The translations under genes were made by a program, and so were the position numbers. From an uncultured Allomuricauda sp. (GTDB lineage: Bacteria > Bacteroidota > Bacteroidia > Flavobacteriales > Flavobacteriaceae), in contig NZ_CANMUU010000001.1 in the NCBI RefSeq assembly GCF_947501165.1, positions 868,001 through 932,000 on the forward strand: DNA of 64,000 bases. The letters are read 5' to 3'. The notes below the pieces were generated by a model that was not told the origin of the DNA, searched no databases, and was given only the letters and a program-made list of their open reading frames with translations. The first letter of the stretch is position 1, and every line of letters begins with the position of its first letter. Below are positions 25,610 to 33,899 of this stretch, piece after piece.

Positions 25610-26719
25610 GTGATATTCTTAATTCTAGACACCAATATATGGTTGTATTTGGCAAATGGATATGACCCTGAAACCAGCAAGAATCAGGATGCAAATCTTC
25701 ATTTTGAACTACTTGACTCATTAAAAAGACTTAAAGAAAGTAATGATATCCGTATACTAGCTAATGAAGTCATTTTAGCGGAATGGAACAGGAATAAACA
25801 TCATACATTAATAAAGATTCAAAAACTTGAGAAAAAGAAGAACAACCTTAGTTCTGTGTTGAAGGATGCATTAAAGTATAGTTCTAAAGATGAGGCAGAA
25901 AAGATTTTATCCCAAGCAGAAAAAGGAATCACGACAGAAATAGAAGATAATTTAGCTCACATTGATAATGTTGAAGAATTTTTACATAACCATTGCGAAA
26001 TAATTGACATACCAGATAGCATAAAACTAAAAATCTTCGATTCTTCAATTGGCAATAAAGCACCCTTTCATAATGATAAAAACAATATTGCTGACGCTAC
26101 AATACTCTTTGCGTCCGACTCATTTTTAAATGATAAATTGGGTTCAGTTGAGTCTTCCGCAATATTTGTTTCTAATAATCACAAGGATTTCACAGATGGA
26201 AAAAACAAAGACGCTTTTCATCCTGATATTTTGGAACAATTGGAATGCAAGGAAATAAAATATGAAAGAGTGTTACCAGCTGCGCTTAAATTAAGTGAAG
26301 CAATAATTATTCAGATACAAGAGTATCTGGAGAAAGAAGCTTGGTTAGAATCAATAACATTTTATTGTGTTACGCCATATTGTGAGGGGGTAGAAGACTT
26401 TAAACCATGGGGCTATGCAGACAGAAAGAGGAAAGTTATTTGGGAATCAGACGAGTTAGTTGACCCCAATCAAACTTCTCTTTTCCCAGAATTACCAGCG
26501 GAGGAAAAAGAAATTCAAACCGTCGAAATGGGCGATTGTGTAAATTGCGGAACTTTACATATGGATTGTCCAAGCTGTGACGAGTTCATATTCGTTGAAA
26601 ACCCAAATGATGAATTTACCTGTTATGAATGTGATATAAAGATGGTTTTTAGAACCAATGAAGAGCTTAATGAAGAATGTGTATACGTTTTGGATAACCC
26701 TGAAATTCAAGAAAATTAA
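25610..26719 (+). CDS. PIN-domain protein with C-terminal Cys-rich (zinc ribbon-like) module
   Basis: A 369-residue protein starting at a GTG (MIFLILDTNIWLYLANG). The first 230 residues form a PIN domain of the DUF4935-like kind: Asp7 in LDTN, Glu in ANEVILAEWNR, the DATILFASD segment and NNHKDF give an acidic metal centre typical of RNases. A charged coiled stretch (about 75-130) splits it. Residues 310-341 carry three CxxC pairs (CVNC, CPSC, CYEC), probably binding zinc. No antitoxin gene is adjacent, so it is not a standard VapC module. It may be a nuclease effector of the upstream operon or an independent defence gene. Confidence 0.75.
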   Translation: MIFLILDTNIWLYLANGYDPETSKNQDANLHFELLDSLKRLKESNDIRILANEVILAEWNRNKHHTLIKIQKLEKKKNNLSSVLKDALKYSSKDEAEKILSQAEKGITTEIEDNLAHIDNVEEFLHNHCEIIDIPDSIKLKIFDSSIGNKAPFHNDKNNIADATILFASDSFLNDKLGSVESSAIFVSNNHKDFTDGKNKDAFHPDILEQLECKEIKYERVLPAALKLSEAIIIQIQEYLEKEAWLESITFYCVTPYCEGVEDFKPWGYADRKRKVIWESDELVDPNQTSLFPELPAEEKEIQTVEMGDCVNCGTLHMDCPSCDEFIFVENPNDEFTCYECDIKMVFRTNEELNEECVYVLDNPEIQEN

Positions 26720-26813
26720 TTCTATATAAAAACTCCCTCGTAACCTGCTCTCCAAAAAAATGTTAGCTAGATAGGACCTCTTTTCCAGATGTATTATAGT
26801 CAGAAATGTTTCC

Positions 26814-27737
26814 CTAAGCTACGAATTGTAAAGACTGAGTTTCACAGGCTATCAACTCATAAAATTTCTCCTTTAGCAATCGTTTGATGGTTTCCTTTGT
26901 ATTAAATACCCCTGCAATATTTCCATAGCTTTTAAAATCTCGAATATGTCGGGTGTAGACTTTGTAAGAAACGTCACTTTTTAATGCCCTCCAAAAATTT
27001 GGATTACAGTAATTGTTAAGCGTCTGGATTTCATTAGTTATAAGGGCTTTTTTCAGTTCATTTGAATCTATAATTGTTAAAAGCTCAAACTGCTCCAAGA
27101 GAAGCGTATTTAAGCTGTAATAAGCTTTCTTTTGCTTCAAATCGGCAAGCGAGTTAATCCCCAATGAGTTAATTTTTTTTCTGTCAGTTATTTTCACTTC
27201 AATTCTTAAAACGTGTTCATTTAAGTCAAATTGCTTGGATTTGTTGTAAAGCTTAAGAGAATAGGAATGTCTTTTAAATTCTTTGTAATCCCCTCTACCT
27301 TTAAAATTTTCATGGCGTGAGTGTTGATTAAAATCATACATCAACAAGTTATCATTGATGAAAATTTCTGGGTTAGAATCTAGTTTGAGATTCATGCCGA
27401 ATTCTAGGTTAGTTATTTTAGTTTTTTCAGGAGTTAAATAAAACTTATTACACAGGTTTTCTATAGCTTCTAACCCCTGACAAAAAGTGAAGTCATTATG
27501 GTTATGCTCCATTCCCATCACATCCATGTTATAATACTTGTGCAGACTACCCTTTATATAGCTTGATGCCCGATTGATTCTGACCCTCATGTTTTTGTGA
27601 TTTCCTTTTTTAGGGTATTCAAGGATTTCCCCAGTAGACCTATTCCATTCTGATATTAAATCAATGGGTTTATTTTTCTCAATTACCCTATCGAATTGCT
27701 CTTTATCTGATGGATAAATTTTAATGTTATCAATCAT
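26814..27737 (-). CDS. replication initiator-like protein (Rep_trans / phage CRI type)
   Basis: A 307-residue protein. GSLHKYYN near residue 60, NLEFGMNLKL near 107 and the pair SLKLYNKSKQ...LRIEVKI near 155-180 resemble the conserved segments of rolling-circle initiators in plasmids and filamentous phages. The exact family is uncertain and a nicking tyrosine is not assigned. It would let the excised island replicate or be nicked for transfer. Its start overlaps the small HTH gene by eight bases. Confidence 0.6.
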   Translation of the reverse strand: MIDNIKIYPSDKEQFDRVIEKNKPIDLISEWNRSTGEILEYPKKGNHKNMRVRINRASSYIKGSLHKYYNMDVMGMEHNHNDFTFCQGLEAIENLCNKFYLTPEKTKITNLEFGMNLKLDSNPEIFINDNLLMYDFNQHSRHENFKGRGDYKEFKRHSYSLKLYNKSKQFDLNEHVLRIEVKITDRKKINSLGINSLADLKQKKAYYSLNTLLLEQFELLTIIDSNELKKALITNEIQTLNNYCNPNFWRALKSDVSYKVYTRHIRDFKSYGNIAGVFNTKETIKRLLKEKFYELIACETQSLQFVA

Positions 27738-27918
27738 AGCTAAGGTTTTGAGCGGTACTTAATTCAATTTGTTTTAGAACATCTTCTAACAGATAAAGGG
27801 GTTTTCTACCTATTTTATGGGTTGGTTTTAAAATTCCCTTTTTGTTGTGGTTGTGCAATGTTACCAATGAAATGCCTAACATTTCTGCGACCTCCTGTCG
27901 GTTTAAAAAATTTGCCAT
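27730..27918 (-). CDS. small HTH (excisionase-like, MerR-type fold) protein
   Basis: A 62-residue protein that is almost all winged helix: FLNRQEVAEMLGISLVTLHNHNKKGILKP followed by KIGRKPLYLLEDVLKQIE. Such HTH_17 proteins in Bacteroidota islands act as excisionases or as activators of the rep or mobilisation gene. It precedes the Rep-like gene with an eight-base overlap, so a role in controlling or assisting Rep is likely. Confidence 0.85.
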   Translation of the reverse strand: MANFLNRQEVAEMLGISLVTLHNHNKKGILKPTHKIGRKPLYLLEDVLKQIELSTAQNLSYD

Positions 27919-28093
27919 ACTTTTTGTTTTTAATTAATACTGATTCGACTTTCAGAATCTAGGTTTAATGAGATTCAATGCCGTAAAAGTCTGAATTTGC
28001 GATAGTTGAGGAAAGACACAAAAACCAATGGTCATAGCTTTTAAATGCTTATTAGCAGAAAACAGGAGTGTTAACCGTTCCCAAGATTTGTGT

Positions 28094-28111
28094 TGGTCAG
28101 AGTGGTCAGAG
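28094..28111. repeat. tandem 9-base repeat, possible iteron
   Basis: TGGTCAGAG occurs twice in direct tandem (28094-28102 and 28103-28111), upstream of the HTH/Rep pair and in the 204-base gap after 28123. It may belong to a replication or transfer origin, but two copies are weak evidence. Confidence 0.35.
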
Positions 28112-28122
28112 TTATAATTTGG

Positions 28123-29178
28123 CTAGTTAGCGAGACTTCTTGTGAAAATTGCTAAAATCTGATTCAACACCTCTTTAGACTCTTTTGGAACTGTTTCGGT
28201 ATTATTGGAGAAAGTAGTGTTTTTGATTTTAATACCGTCTTTATAAAAACAGTTAGCTGCATCCAGCCACTTTTTTTGGTAATTCGATTCACAGATGATT
28301 TCATTCAAATGTAGACCATTGATGAAATATTTGAGTTCGGCAATACTCTTTTTCCAACATACCTGGGCAGTTACATTTTCATTAACGCTGTTCTTAAATA
28401 TATTTTGAAGAGTCTCATACCTAGTGCCTTTTCTTATGTATCCTTTCGTTTTCAATGAGTGACACAATTCTTTGGCTCTTGATGCGGTCATAGATAGCCC
28501 GTTCATCAATATAATTCCATTACCGTAAATAATGTTATCGTTTGATGTTGGTGGTTGCAATTCGTATTCAATATTTGACTTAAAATCGTTTATTGCGTTG
28601 CCGAACGCATCCTTGTAAGAACGGCAGATATTCTCGGATAGACTCTTAACACTACCAAAAAATTCCTCTACAAGGATGAGTTCGTATGGAGTTCTGCCTT
28701 CTTTATTAAGTAGATATAAGCTTATGTAACTATCTTCTATTTTATTTAATTCAGCTTGAAATATTTTGCTTGCTTGGATATTTGTATCTGCGTTCAACAA
28801 CAACATTTCTAGCTGTTTTCTGTATTCATAACCTAAGAAATAGATAATTCTCCTGACAACACTCTCATACTTTTTCTGCTCAACAGATTTCTGAAGTTCA
28901 GAATAGTTGACACTGATTTTTAAGTTTTCGAATGACCGATTATCATTTCCAGCAAATGAAGTAATTGGTATGCTTTCATGGATAACACCATGTTCATTAG
29001 GTATTACGACATTGTAAGAAACATTGTTCAAAATAGTAGCAGAAACTTCTCCAAAGGGAGGTTTGCCTATTGACTTAATTCCAAAAACTGAATAATCATA
29101 AGGCTTAAAAATTTCTTCAACCAATGTCATGTTGGTTTTTAAGTATAGCTTTTCAAATATTGAAATATCCACCTTCAA
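28123..29178 (-). CDS. island protein of unknown function, integrase-linked
   Basis: A 351-residue protein with no family I can name. It is mostly helical after residue 80; a segment QVCWKKSIAELKYFINGLHL near 285 resembles the C-terminal part of proteins often found beside Bacteroidota integrases. There is no signal peptide or membrane segment. Its first 26 bases overlap the end of the integrase gene, so the two are translated together, and a role in integration, excision or its control is inferred from that. Confidence 0.65.
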   Translation of the reverse strand: MKVDISIFEKLYLKTNMTLVEEIFKPYDYSVFGIKSIGKPPFGEVSATILNNVSYNVVIPNEHGVIHESIPITSFAGNDNRSFENLKISVNYSELQKSVEQKKYESVVRRIIYFLGYEYRKQLEMLLLNADTNIQASKIFQAELNKIEDSYISLYLLNKEGRTPYELILVEEFFGSVKSLSENICRSYKDAFGNAINDFKSNIEYELQPPTSNDNIIYGNGIILMNGLSMTASRAKELCHSLKTKGYIRKGTRYETLQNIFKNSVNENVTAQVCWKKSIAELKYFINGLHLNEIICESNYQKKWLDAANCFYKDGIKIKNTTFSNNTETVPKESKEVLNQILAIFTRSLAN

Positions 29179-30448
29179 GAATATTAAGTGATTTTTCTTC
29201 TTTATCTAGTCTGATGTATTTGTAAAATTCACGTTCGGAGGAGTGGCCTGAAAAGGTCATAATATGGTACACGGGCATTTGTTTCTTGAACATGTTACTG
29301 CAAAAAGAACGCCTTGCTGTATGGGTAACAATAAGTCTGTATTTTGGCACTTTTTCTTTTGTTTTTATTCCCCCCTTGGTTCGTTCTACAATGACGTTTT
29401 CCGTGATTCCAACTTTTCTGCCAATTTCCTTGATAAACTCATTAATATCTTGCTCGTTCATTTTAGGCGGAGGACTATTTTGATACCTAGGCTTTGACAG
29501 AATAGCTTTAATTTCTTTGGTGATAGGACAGAATACGGTATTGCCTGTCTTTTGATGTTTTATCTTAAAGAATTTTATCGTTTTGCCGTTTTTGGTTCTT
29601 GCTATAACATTATCATTAGAAAGTCCGTTGAAATCGCTAATTCGTTGTCCTGTGTAGCATCCAATTAAAAATATATCTCTTGCTAATTCTTTTCTTGGGA
29701 AGTCTGATAAATCGCATTGTGCTATTTTTTCAATCTCATCCTCATTTAAATAGATTTGAGTTGTTTCTTCTTTAAAGACCCTAAAATCCCTTTGCTTATA
29801 TACAAAGTTCGTGTTGATACCGTCATTTGCGGCAGAGTTCATAATGACCTTTAAATTTTTTATATATTTCCCAATGGTATTATCGGCATAATTTTTTGTG
29901 TATAGATAAGCGATGAAGGAATCATAGAAATCATGGTTTACATCTTCAAACTCTAGCTTTTTATTGAACTCCGTTAAGACCCTTTTTGTTTGGTTGTGGG
30001 ATTTCCTTGTTCCTTCTTTTATTTTGTCTTTTTTCCTTTCCAAGAAATGGTCATAATAACTTATGATGGTGTAGTTTTCCTCGTTATTAATAGGATTGGT
30101 TTTACCAGTAATAAGGTCTAATTTTTCAGTAAGATGCTTTTTATTTAGGGGTAACCCATGAGCATTTAGATAACTAATTTCTTTTGAAAATTCGCTTTCT
30201 ATCCTATTGAGATAATCATTGTTATAGTCTCTATCGAGAATATGTGCTTTATTTCTTATCCTTTGTCTCTGTCTATCCCAGTCCGCATAACATGAAAAAA
30301 TCCTTGTGGAATATTTAAATCTGTTGTCTTTACCATAGTTGAAGAACAGGAATATCAAAGATTCCTTTTTTGGTTCTTTGCTGAGCGACACGAAGGATTC
30401 TTTGAATGAAAACCGTATTGTTCCTTTGGAACGTTGAACTGTGGCCAT
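29153..30448 (-). CDS. tyrosine-family site-specific integrase
   Basis: A 431-residue recombinase. After an arm-binding N-terminal part (residues 1-110) and a SAM-like core-binding domain (about 125-220), the catalytic domain shows Arg in FLIGCYTGQRISDF, the HxxR box HTARRSF, and GHSSEREFYKYI containing the nucleophile tyrosine. It drives integration into and excision from the tRNA 3' end. It lies at the right end of the island, reading inward, with the attachment site 175 bases upstream of its start, the usual arrangement. Confidence 0.95.
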   Translation of the reverse strand: MATVQRSKGTIRFSFKESFVSLSKEPKKESLIFLFFNYGKDNRFKYSTRIFSCYADWDRQRQRIRNKAHILDRDYNNDYLNRIESEFSKEISYLNAHGLPLNKKHLTEKLDLITGKTNPINNEENYTIISYYDHFLERKKDKIKEGTRKSHNQTKRVLTEFNKKLEFEDVNHDFYDSFIAYLYTKNYADNTIGKYIKNLKVIMNSAANDGINTNFVYKQRDFRVFKEETTQIYLNEDEIEKIAQCDLSDFPRKELARDIFLIGCYTGQRISDFNGLSNDNVIARTKNGKTIKFFKIKHQKTGNTVFCPITKEIKAILSKPRYQNSPPPKMNEQDINEFIKEIGRKVGITENVIVERTKGGIKTKEKVPKYRLIVTHTARRSFCSNMFKKQMPVYHIMTFSGHSSEREFYKYIRLDKEEKSLNILEGGYFNI

Positions 30449-30470
30449 AAATTACTAAGGTTAAGTTTTT

Positions 30471-30490
30471 AGGGTGCAAATAAGGGTGCT
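30471..30490. repeat. AGGGTGC pair next to the integrase, candidate arm site
   Basis: AGGGTGCAAATAAGGGTGCT holds two AGGGTGC words 12 bases apart. The left end of the island has a 16-of-20 match at 20055-20074 in the same orientation and spacing. Placement at both island ends suggests integrase arm binding. Confidence 0.45.
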
Positions 30491-30622
30491 TTTTAGACTT
30501 AACGAAAATAAATCGTTCTTAGTTTAAATTAATCGTCAACCCTCTGAAAACCCTTTTAAATGCAAGGATTACCGATAAAATAGGATTAACTGTAATGAAT
30601 TAAAATTAAATGCTAAGGGGTA

Positions 30623-30635
30623 CAGGTGGGACCAC
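30623..30635. repeat. attR core
   Basis: CAGGTGGGACCAC, matching the tRNA copy at 19987-19999 exactly. Immediate flanks differ on both sides, so the shared core is 13 bases. Confidence 0.88.
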
Positions 30636-30639
30636 TTGC

Positions 30640-30675
30640 AAAACTCCTTCCATTTCGAGATGGAAGGAGTTTTTT
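30640..30675 (+). terminator. original terminator of the tRNA, displaced by the island
   Basis: A perfect 11-base-pair stem ACTCCTTCCAT/ATGGAAGGAGT (30643-30653 and 30660-30670), extended by three A-T pairs, with a six-base loop and a T run. It begins just after attR, so before integration it stood directly behind the tRNA. Between this and 30814 nothing else was recognised. Confidence 0.88.
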
Positions 30676-30814
30676 ATTTTTCAGATGTTTAACGGCACTA
30701 TTGTTCACAGATAGATGCCAATCCAAAACCGTTTTGGAGCTGTTCTTTCTTATCAGTCATACTTCTGGAAACCTTTATAAATTTTAGTTTGGACATTCAG
30801 ATGGAGCATCCTTT

Positions 30815-30982
30815 CTATTTAATATGCTTCTTCAAAAGTATAAGTACAATTCCTATCATAATGAAACCAACCCCTGTGATATTGGGAGGATTAAAAATAC
30901 TTTCCCTCTGCATTCCCAAATAGATTATACAGACAGCTAGGATTAATAAGACGATGCTGGCCAAACTCAATATTTTTTTCAT
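30815..30982 (-). CDS. small membrane protein, 55 residues
   Basis: Start ATG at 30982-30980, stop at 30817-30815. The peptide has two transmembrane segments (about residues 5-23 and 35-50) separated by QRESIFNPPN, and a basic end KKHIK. No family is recognised, but the even hydrophobic pattern and the MKK start make it a credible gene. It stands alone between the island and the PAS kinase genes. Confidence 0.6.
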   Translation of the reverse strand: MKKILSLASIVLLILAVCIIYLGMQRESIFNPPNITGVGFIMIGIVLILLKKHIK

Positions 30983-31218
30983 ATTCTCTTTTGTTGCAGA
31001 ACGATGTCTTTCGGATTTTGCCTATTGCATTCATATACAAAGGTGGGTTTTCTAAACATGATATCCGCCCAAAACTGTAATAAAATTCTTATATTCGATT
31101 CAGAAAACCACAACAACTACACATTTCAAACTAGCCGTACTAGGCTTAATTTTTATTTGCCCTTTACTCCAAAGTGTCATTTTAATCTTTAAATGTAAAA
31201 TTCACAAAAGAGAATTCT

Positions 31219-31611
31219 ATGGCAGATTTTTTTCAAGAGTCAAATCTATGGGGGCTAAAGGGAAACAGAAACGAAGATGATTTACACGAACTTTTTACTT
31301 ATGGAAACCTAGGGGTAAATACCACCAAAAAGGTAAAAATCCTGATGAGAAAACACATTGGATATTCTATCCTAACCAAGGTTTTTTTAAAATGCTTGGA
31401 ATTGAGTGAGGAATTCAGCCAACTTGATGTGCTTTTTAAAAAGGAAAAGAACAAAATATGTGTGTTTTTTCTTGTAGAAAATAATAAGCAAATAGGGGCT
31501 TCCAGCTTTAATAGGCCAGACTTTACCCTTAATGGGTTGAGGCTTGTTTTTACAAAGAATACAATGTATTTGCCTTGGGAGGTGGATACCTTCACACAAA
31601 AACAATATTGA
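31219..31611 (+). CDS. uncharacterised 130-residue protein upstream of a histidine kinase
   Basis: A soluble protein with no recognised domain; it opens MADFFQESNLWGLKGNRNEDDLHELF and has a beta-rich second half (KKEKNKICVFFLVENNKQIG). The kinase gene starts about 40 bases after its stop, so the genes form one unit with the response regulator. It might tune the kinase, but that is only suggested by position. Confidence 0.55.
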   Translation: MADFFQESNLWGLKGNRNEDDLHELFTYGNLGVNTTKKVKILMRKHIGYSILTKVFLKCLELSEEFSQLDVLFKKEKNKICVFFLVENNKQIGASSFNRPDFTLNGLRLVFTKNTMYLPWEVDTFTQKQY

Positions 31612-31652
31612 GAAAATTCTTACGTTTTATTTTAACTATTCCATTAAATCCC

Positions 31653-33473
31653 ATGAGTTTAAAGATTGGTTCAAGTATTGATATGTCAGAGCTTCCGTTT
31701 CCTGTAGCTCTTGTTGACCACCGATTTGAAATAAAGGAACATTCTGAGGTGTTCTATGGATATTTTGGATTTCTGGGTTCGGATAGACTTCCCAACAATC
31801 TAGAGGATTTAATTGGGAGAATACCAGATTCCCTTATGGGAATCAAAAGGAAGAAATCGTTATTGAAAAACCCCATTAGTGAGTTTGTCTCCTATGTCTC
31901 TAGAAAAGGTGAACTAAGATGGCACAAATTGGTTCTCTATCCCGATGTCTCACGTTCTGGATACTTTCTCTATTTTGAAGACGTCACACAAAAGAAAATA
32001 GCTTTTGACCTTTCGGTACAGGCCGCTCACACCGCTAAAATTGGAAGTTGGGAGGTTGATTTGGTCAACAATAAAATCTATTGGTCGGATATGACCAAAG
32101 AGATACATGAAGTTCCCAAAGATTACACACCAGACCTCGAAGGTGGGATTAACTTTTACAAGAAAGGGGAACACCGCGAGCGGATTATGGAACTGGTTTC
32201 AGACACCATTGAAAATGGAGGCTCCTTTGATGAAGAGTTCGTCATCGTTACAGCAAAGGGAAACGAAAAATGGGTGCGTTCAATAGGTAGCACGGAGATT
32301 GTGAATGGGAAGGCTACACGTCTTTTTGGAGTCTTCCAAGATATTGATCAGTCAAAACGAGCAAGCATAAAATATCAGGTGCTTACAGACCGAATGCGGG
32401 TAGCTGTCGAGAGTTCCAATATTGGGATTTGGGATTACGATATCGTTAACAACGTTTTGGTTTGGGATGATAATATGTATGATTTATATCAGGTAAACAA
32501 GGAAGATTTCTCTGGAGAGGTTGAGGCCTGGGAGAGTACCATACATCCCGATGATCGCGAAAGAAGCCTTCAAGCAGTTCAAGAAGCTATTGAAGGAAAA
32601 AAGCAATTCAATACAGAGTTTAGGATTAAAACCTCAGATGGGTCGGTGCGGCATATTCATGGTCTGGGAAAAGTGTTCAGGGATGAAAAAGAGAACGCCA
32701 TTAGAATGGTAGGGGCCAACACCGATGTTTCCCGAATAAAAAAAGCGGATAACAGACTTCGACAACTACTTAACACCACCGAGAAACAAAATCAAAGTTT
32801 GTTGAATTTTGCTCATATCGTTTCGCACAATCTTCGGTCCAACTCAAGTAACCTATCCATGCTCACCGGAATGTTGTTGGAGAACACCAACCCAGAAAAA
32901 CAACAACGGTTTTTGGAAATGATAAGAATTTCTTCTGATCGTTTGGATGAAACTGTGGTTCAGTTGAACGAGGTGATTAAAATTCAATCAGATCCCAATA
33001 TCAATTTGCAATGGGTACATGTAAAAGGGACTTTGACCGAGGTTTTGGAGAGCATAAATGCACATGTTGAAGAAATTAGTCCAAATATTGACATACAAAT
33101 TGAGGAGAATCTAAAGATTTATGGGGTAAAACCCTACATATCGAGCATCTTTCTCAATTTGCTTACCAATAGCTTAAAATATAGAAAACCCAAAATAAAG
33201 CTGAGTATTGTTGTGGAGGCTTATGAGAAAGATGGAGACGCCACAATCTCCTTTAAGGATAATGGAAGAGGAATTGATATGGAACGGCATGGCGATAAAC
33301 TTTTTGGCATGTACAAGACTTTTCATGGTAACAAAGACGCTAAAGGTATAGGGCTTTTTATTTCCAAAAATCAAATGGATGCTATGAAAGCTGAGATTGA
33401 AGTAATGAGTGAGGTGGACCAAGGAGCCACTTTTGTGCTAAGATTTCCAAACCCTAAACAAACAAAAGCATGA
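31653..33473 (+). CDS. cytoplasmic PAS-domain sensor histidine kinase
   Basis: A 606-residue kinase without transmembrane segments. PAS-like modules lie at about residues 12-118, 122-236 and 242-362 (the latter two of PAS_3 type with WEVDLVNNKIYWSD and WDYDIVNNVLVWDD). The phosphoacceptor is His392 in IVSHNLRSN. The ATPase domain shows NLLTNSLKY, DNGRGID and GIGLFISK. The frame extends upstream to a TTG at 31575, but that would overlap the previous gene; the ATG at 31653 is preferred. It ends in a four-base overlap with the response regulator and probably phosphorylates it. Confidence 0.9.
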   Translation: MSLKIGSSIDMSELPFPVALVDHRFEIKEHSEVFYGYFGFLGSDRLPNNLEDLIGRIPDSLMGIKRKKSLLKNPISEFVSYVSRKGELRWHKLVLYPDVSRSGYFLYFEDVTQKKIAFDLSVQAAHTAKIGSWEVDLVNNKIYWSDMTKEIHEVPKDYTPDLEGGINFYKKGEHRERIMELVSDTIENGGSFDEEFVIVTAKGNEKWVRSIGSTEIVNGKATRLFGVFQDIDQSKRASIKYQVLTDRMRVAVESSNIGIWDYDIVNNVLVWDDNMYDLYQVNKEDFSGEVEAWESTIHPDDRERSLQAVQEAIEGKKQFNTEFRIKTSDGSVRHIHGLGKVFRDEKENAIRMVGANTDVSRIKKADNRLRQLLNTTEKQNQSLLNFAHIVSHNLRSNSSNLSMLTGMLLENTNPEKQQRFLEMIRISSDRLDETVVQLNEVIKIQSDPNINLQWVHVKGTLTEVLESINAHVEEISPNIDIQIEENLKIYGVKPYISSIFLNLLTNSLKYRKPKIKLSIVVEAYEKDGDATISFKDNGRGIDMERHGDKLFGMYKTFHGNKDAKGIGLFISKNQMDAMKAEIEVMSEVDQGATFVLRFPNPKQTKA

Positions 33474-33877
33474 AAACAAAAAAAGTATTTTTAGTTGATG
33501 ACGATTTTATTTTTCGAGAGGCTGCCGAGGTGCTTATTACCTCTTCTGGCCTGACCGATGAAGTACTTCATTTTGAAAATGGACTGGAAGCTTATAATAG
33601 GTTGGTGGAGCTTTCTGAAACCCCTGAACATCTCCCAGAAATTATGTTGCTCGACATCAATATGCCCGTAATGAATGGTTGGGAACTTTTGGAAGAATTG
33701 CGTCAGGTCAAAAGTGTAGTTCGCGATTCCATTCAGATTCACATTCTAACGTCTTCCATAGCCCCTGAAGATTTAAATTTATCAAAGGAATATGAGTTCA
33801 TTGATGGTTATATTACAAAACCTTTGACTCGTGCCGATCTAAAAAAGCTATCCCGAAGTACTGTTGCCGAAGAGTAG
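33470..33877 (+). CDS. single-domain response regulator
   Basis: A 135-residue receiver domain without an output domain. Acidic pocket Asp10 and Asp11 (FLVDDDF), phospho-acceptor Asp62 in MLLDINMPVMNG, the Ser/Thr switch in HILTSS and Lys in ITKPL are all present. It is coupled to the kinase by an ATGA overlap. As a stand-alone receiver it must act through a protein partner, for example in a relay, not by binding DNA itself. Confidence 0.93.
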   Translation: MKTKKVFLVDDDFIFREAAEVLITSSGLTDEVLHFENGLEAYNRLVELSETPEHLPEIMLLDINMPVMNGWELLEELRQVKSVVRDSIQIHILTSSIAPEDLNLSKEYEFIDGYITKPLTRADLKKLSRSTVAEE

Positions 33878-33899
33878 ATTCGAAACGGAAATCACTAGT

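Larger units (their letters stand above)
19987..30635. mobile_element. integrated genomic island in the 3' end of the tRNA gene
   Basis: The segment is bounded by two direct copies of CAGGTGGGACCAC (19987-19999 inside the tRNA, 30623-30635 in a gap). A tyrosine integrase at the far end reads inward from the right boundary. Content is unlike the flanking core genes: XRE regulators, an ImmA-type peptidase, a ubiquitin-like operon, a PIN protein, a Rep-like protein, and a lower-GC look by eye. No conjugation genes are present, so it is best described as an integrative element that may be mobilised by others or replicate after excision through its Rep-like protein. Left of 19987 and right of 30635 the genes are ordinary chromosome. 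Confidence 0.9.

Noticed and set aside
25610..26719. Calling the PIN protein a VapC toxin of a toxin-antitoxin pair
   Set aside because: It is more than twice VapC length, has a zinc-ribbon tail and no small antitoxin gene next to it.
31004..31192. 62-codon open frame before the kinase locus
   Set aside because: No signal, domain or good start context; the translation looks random.
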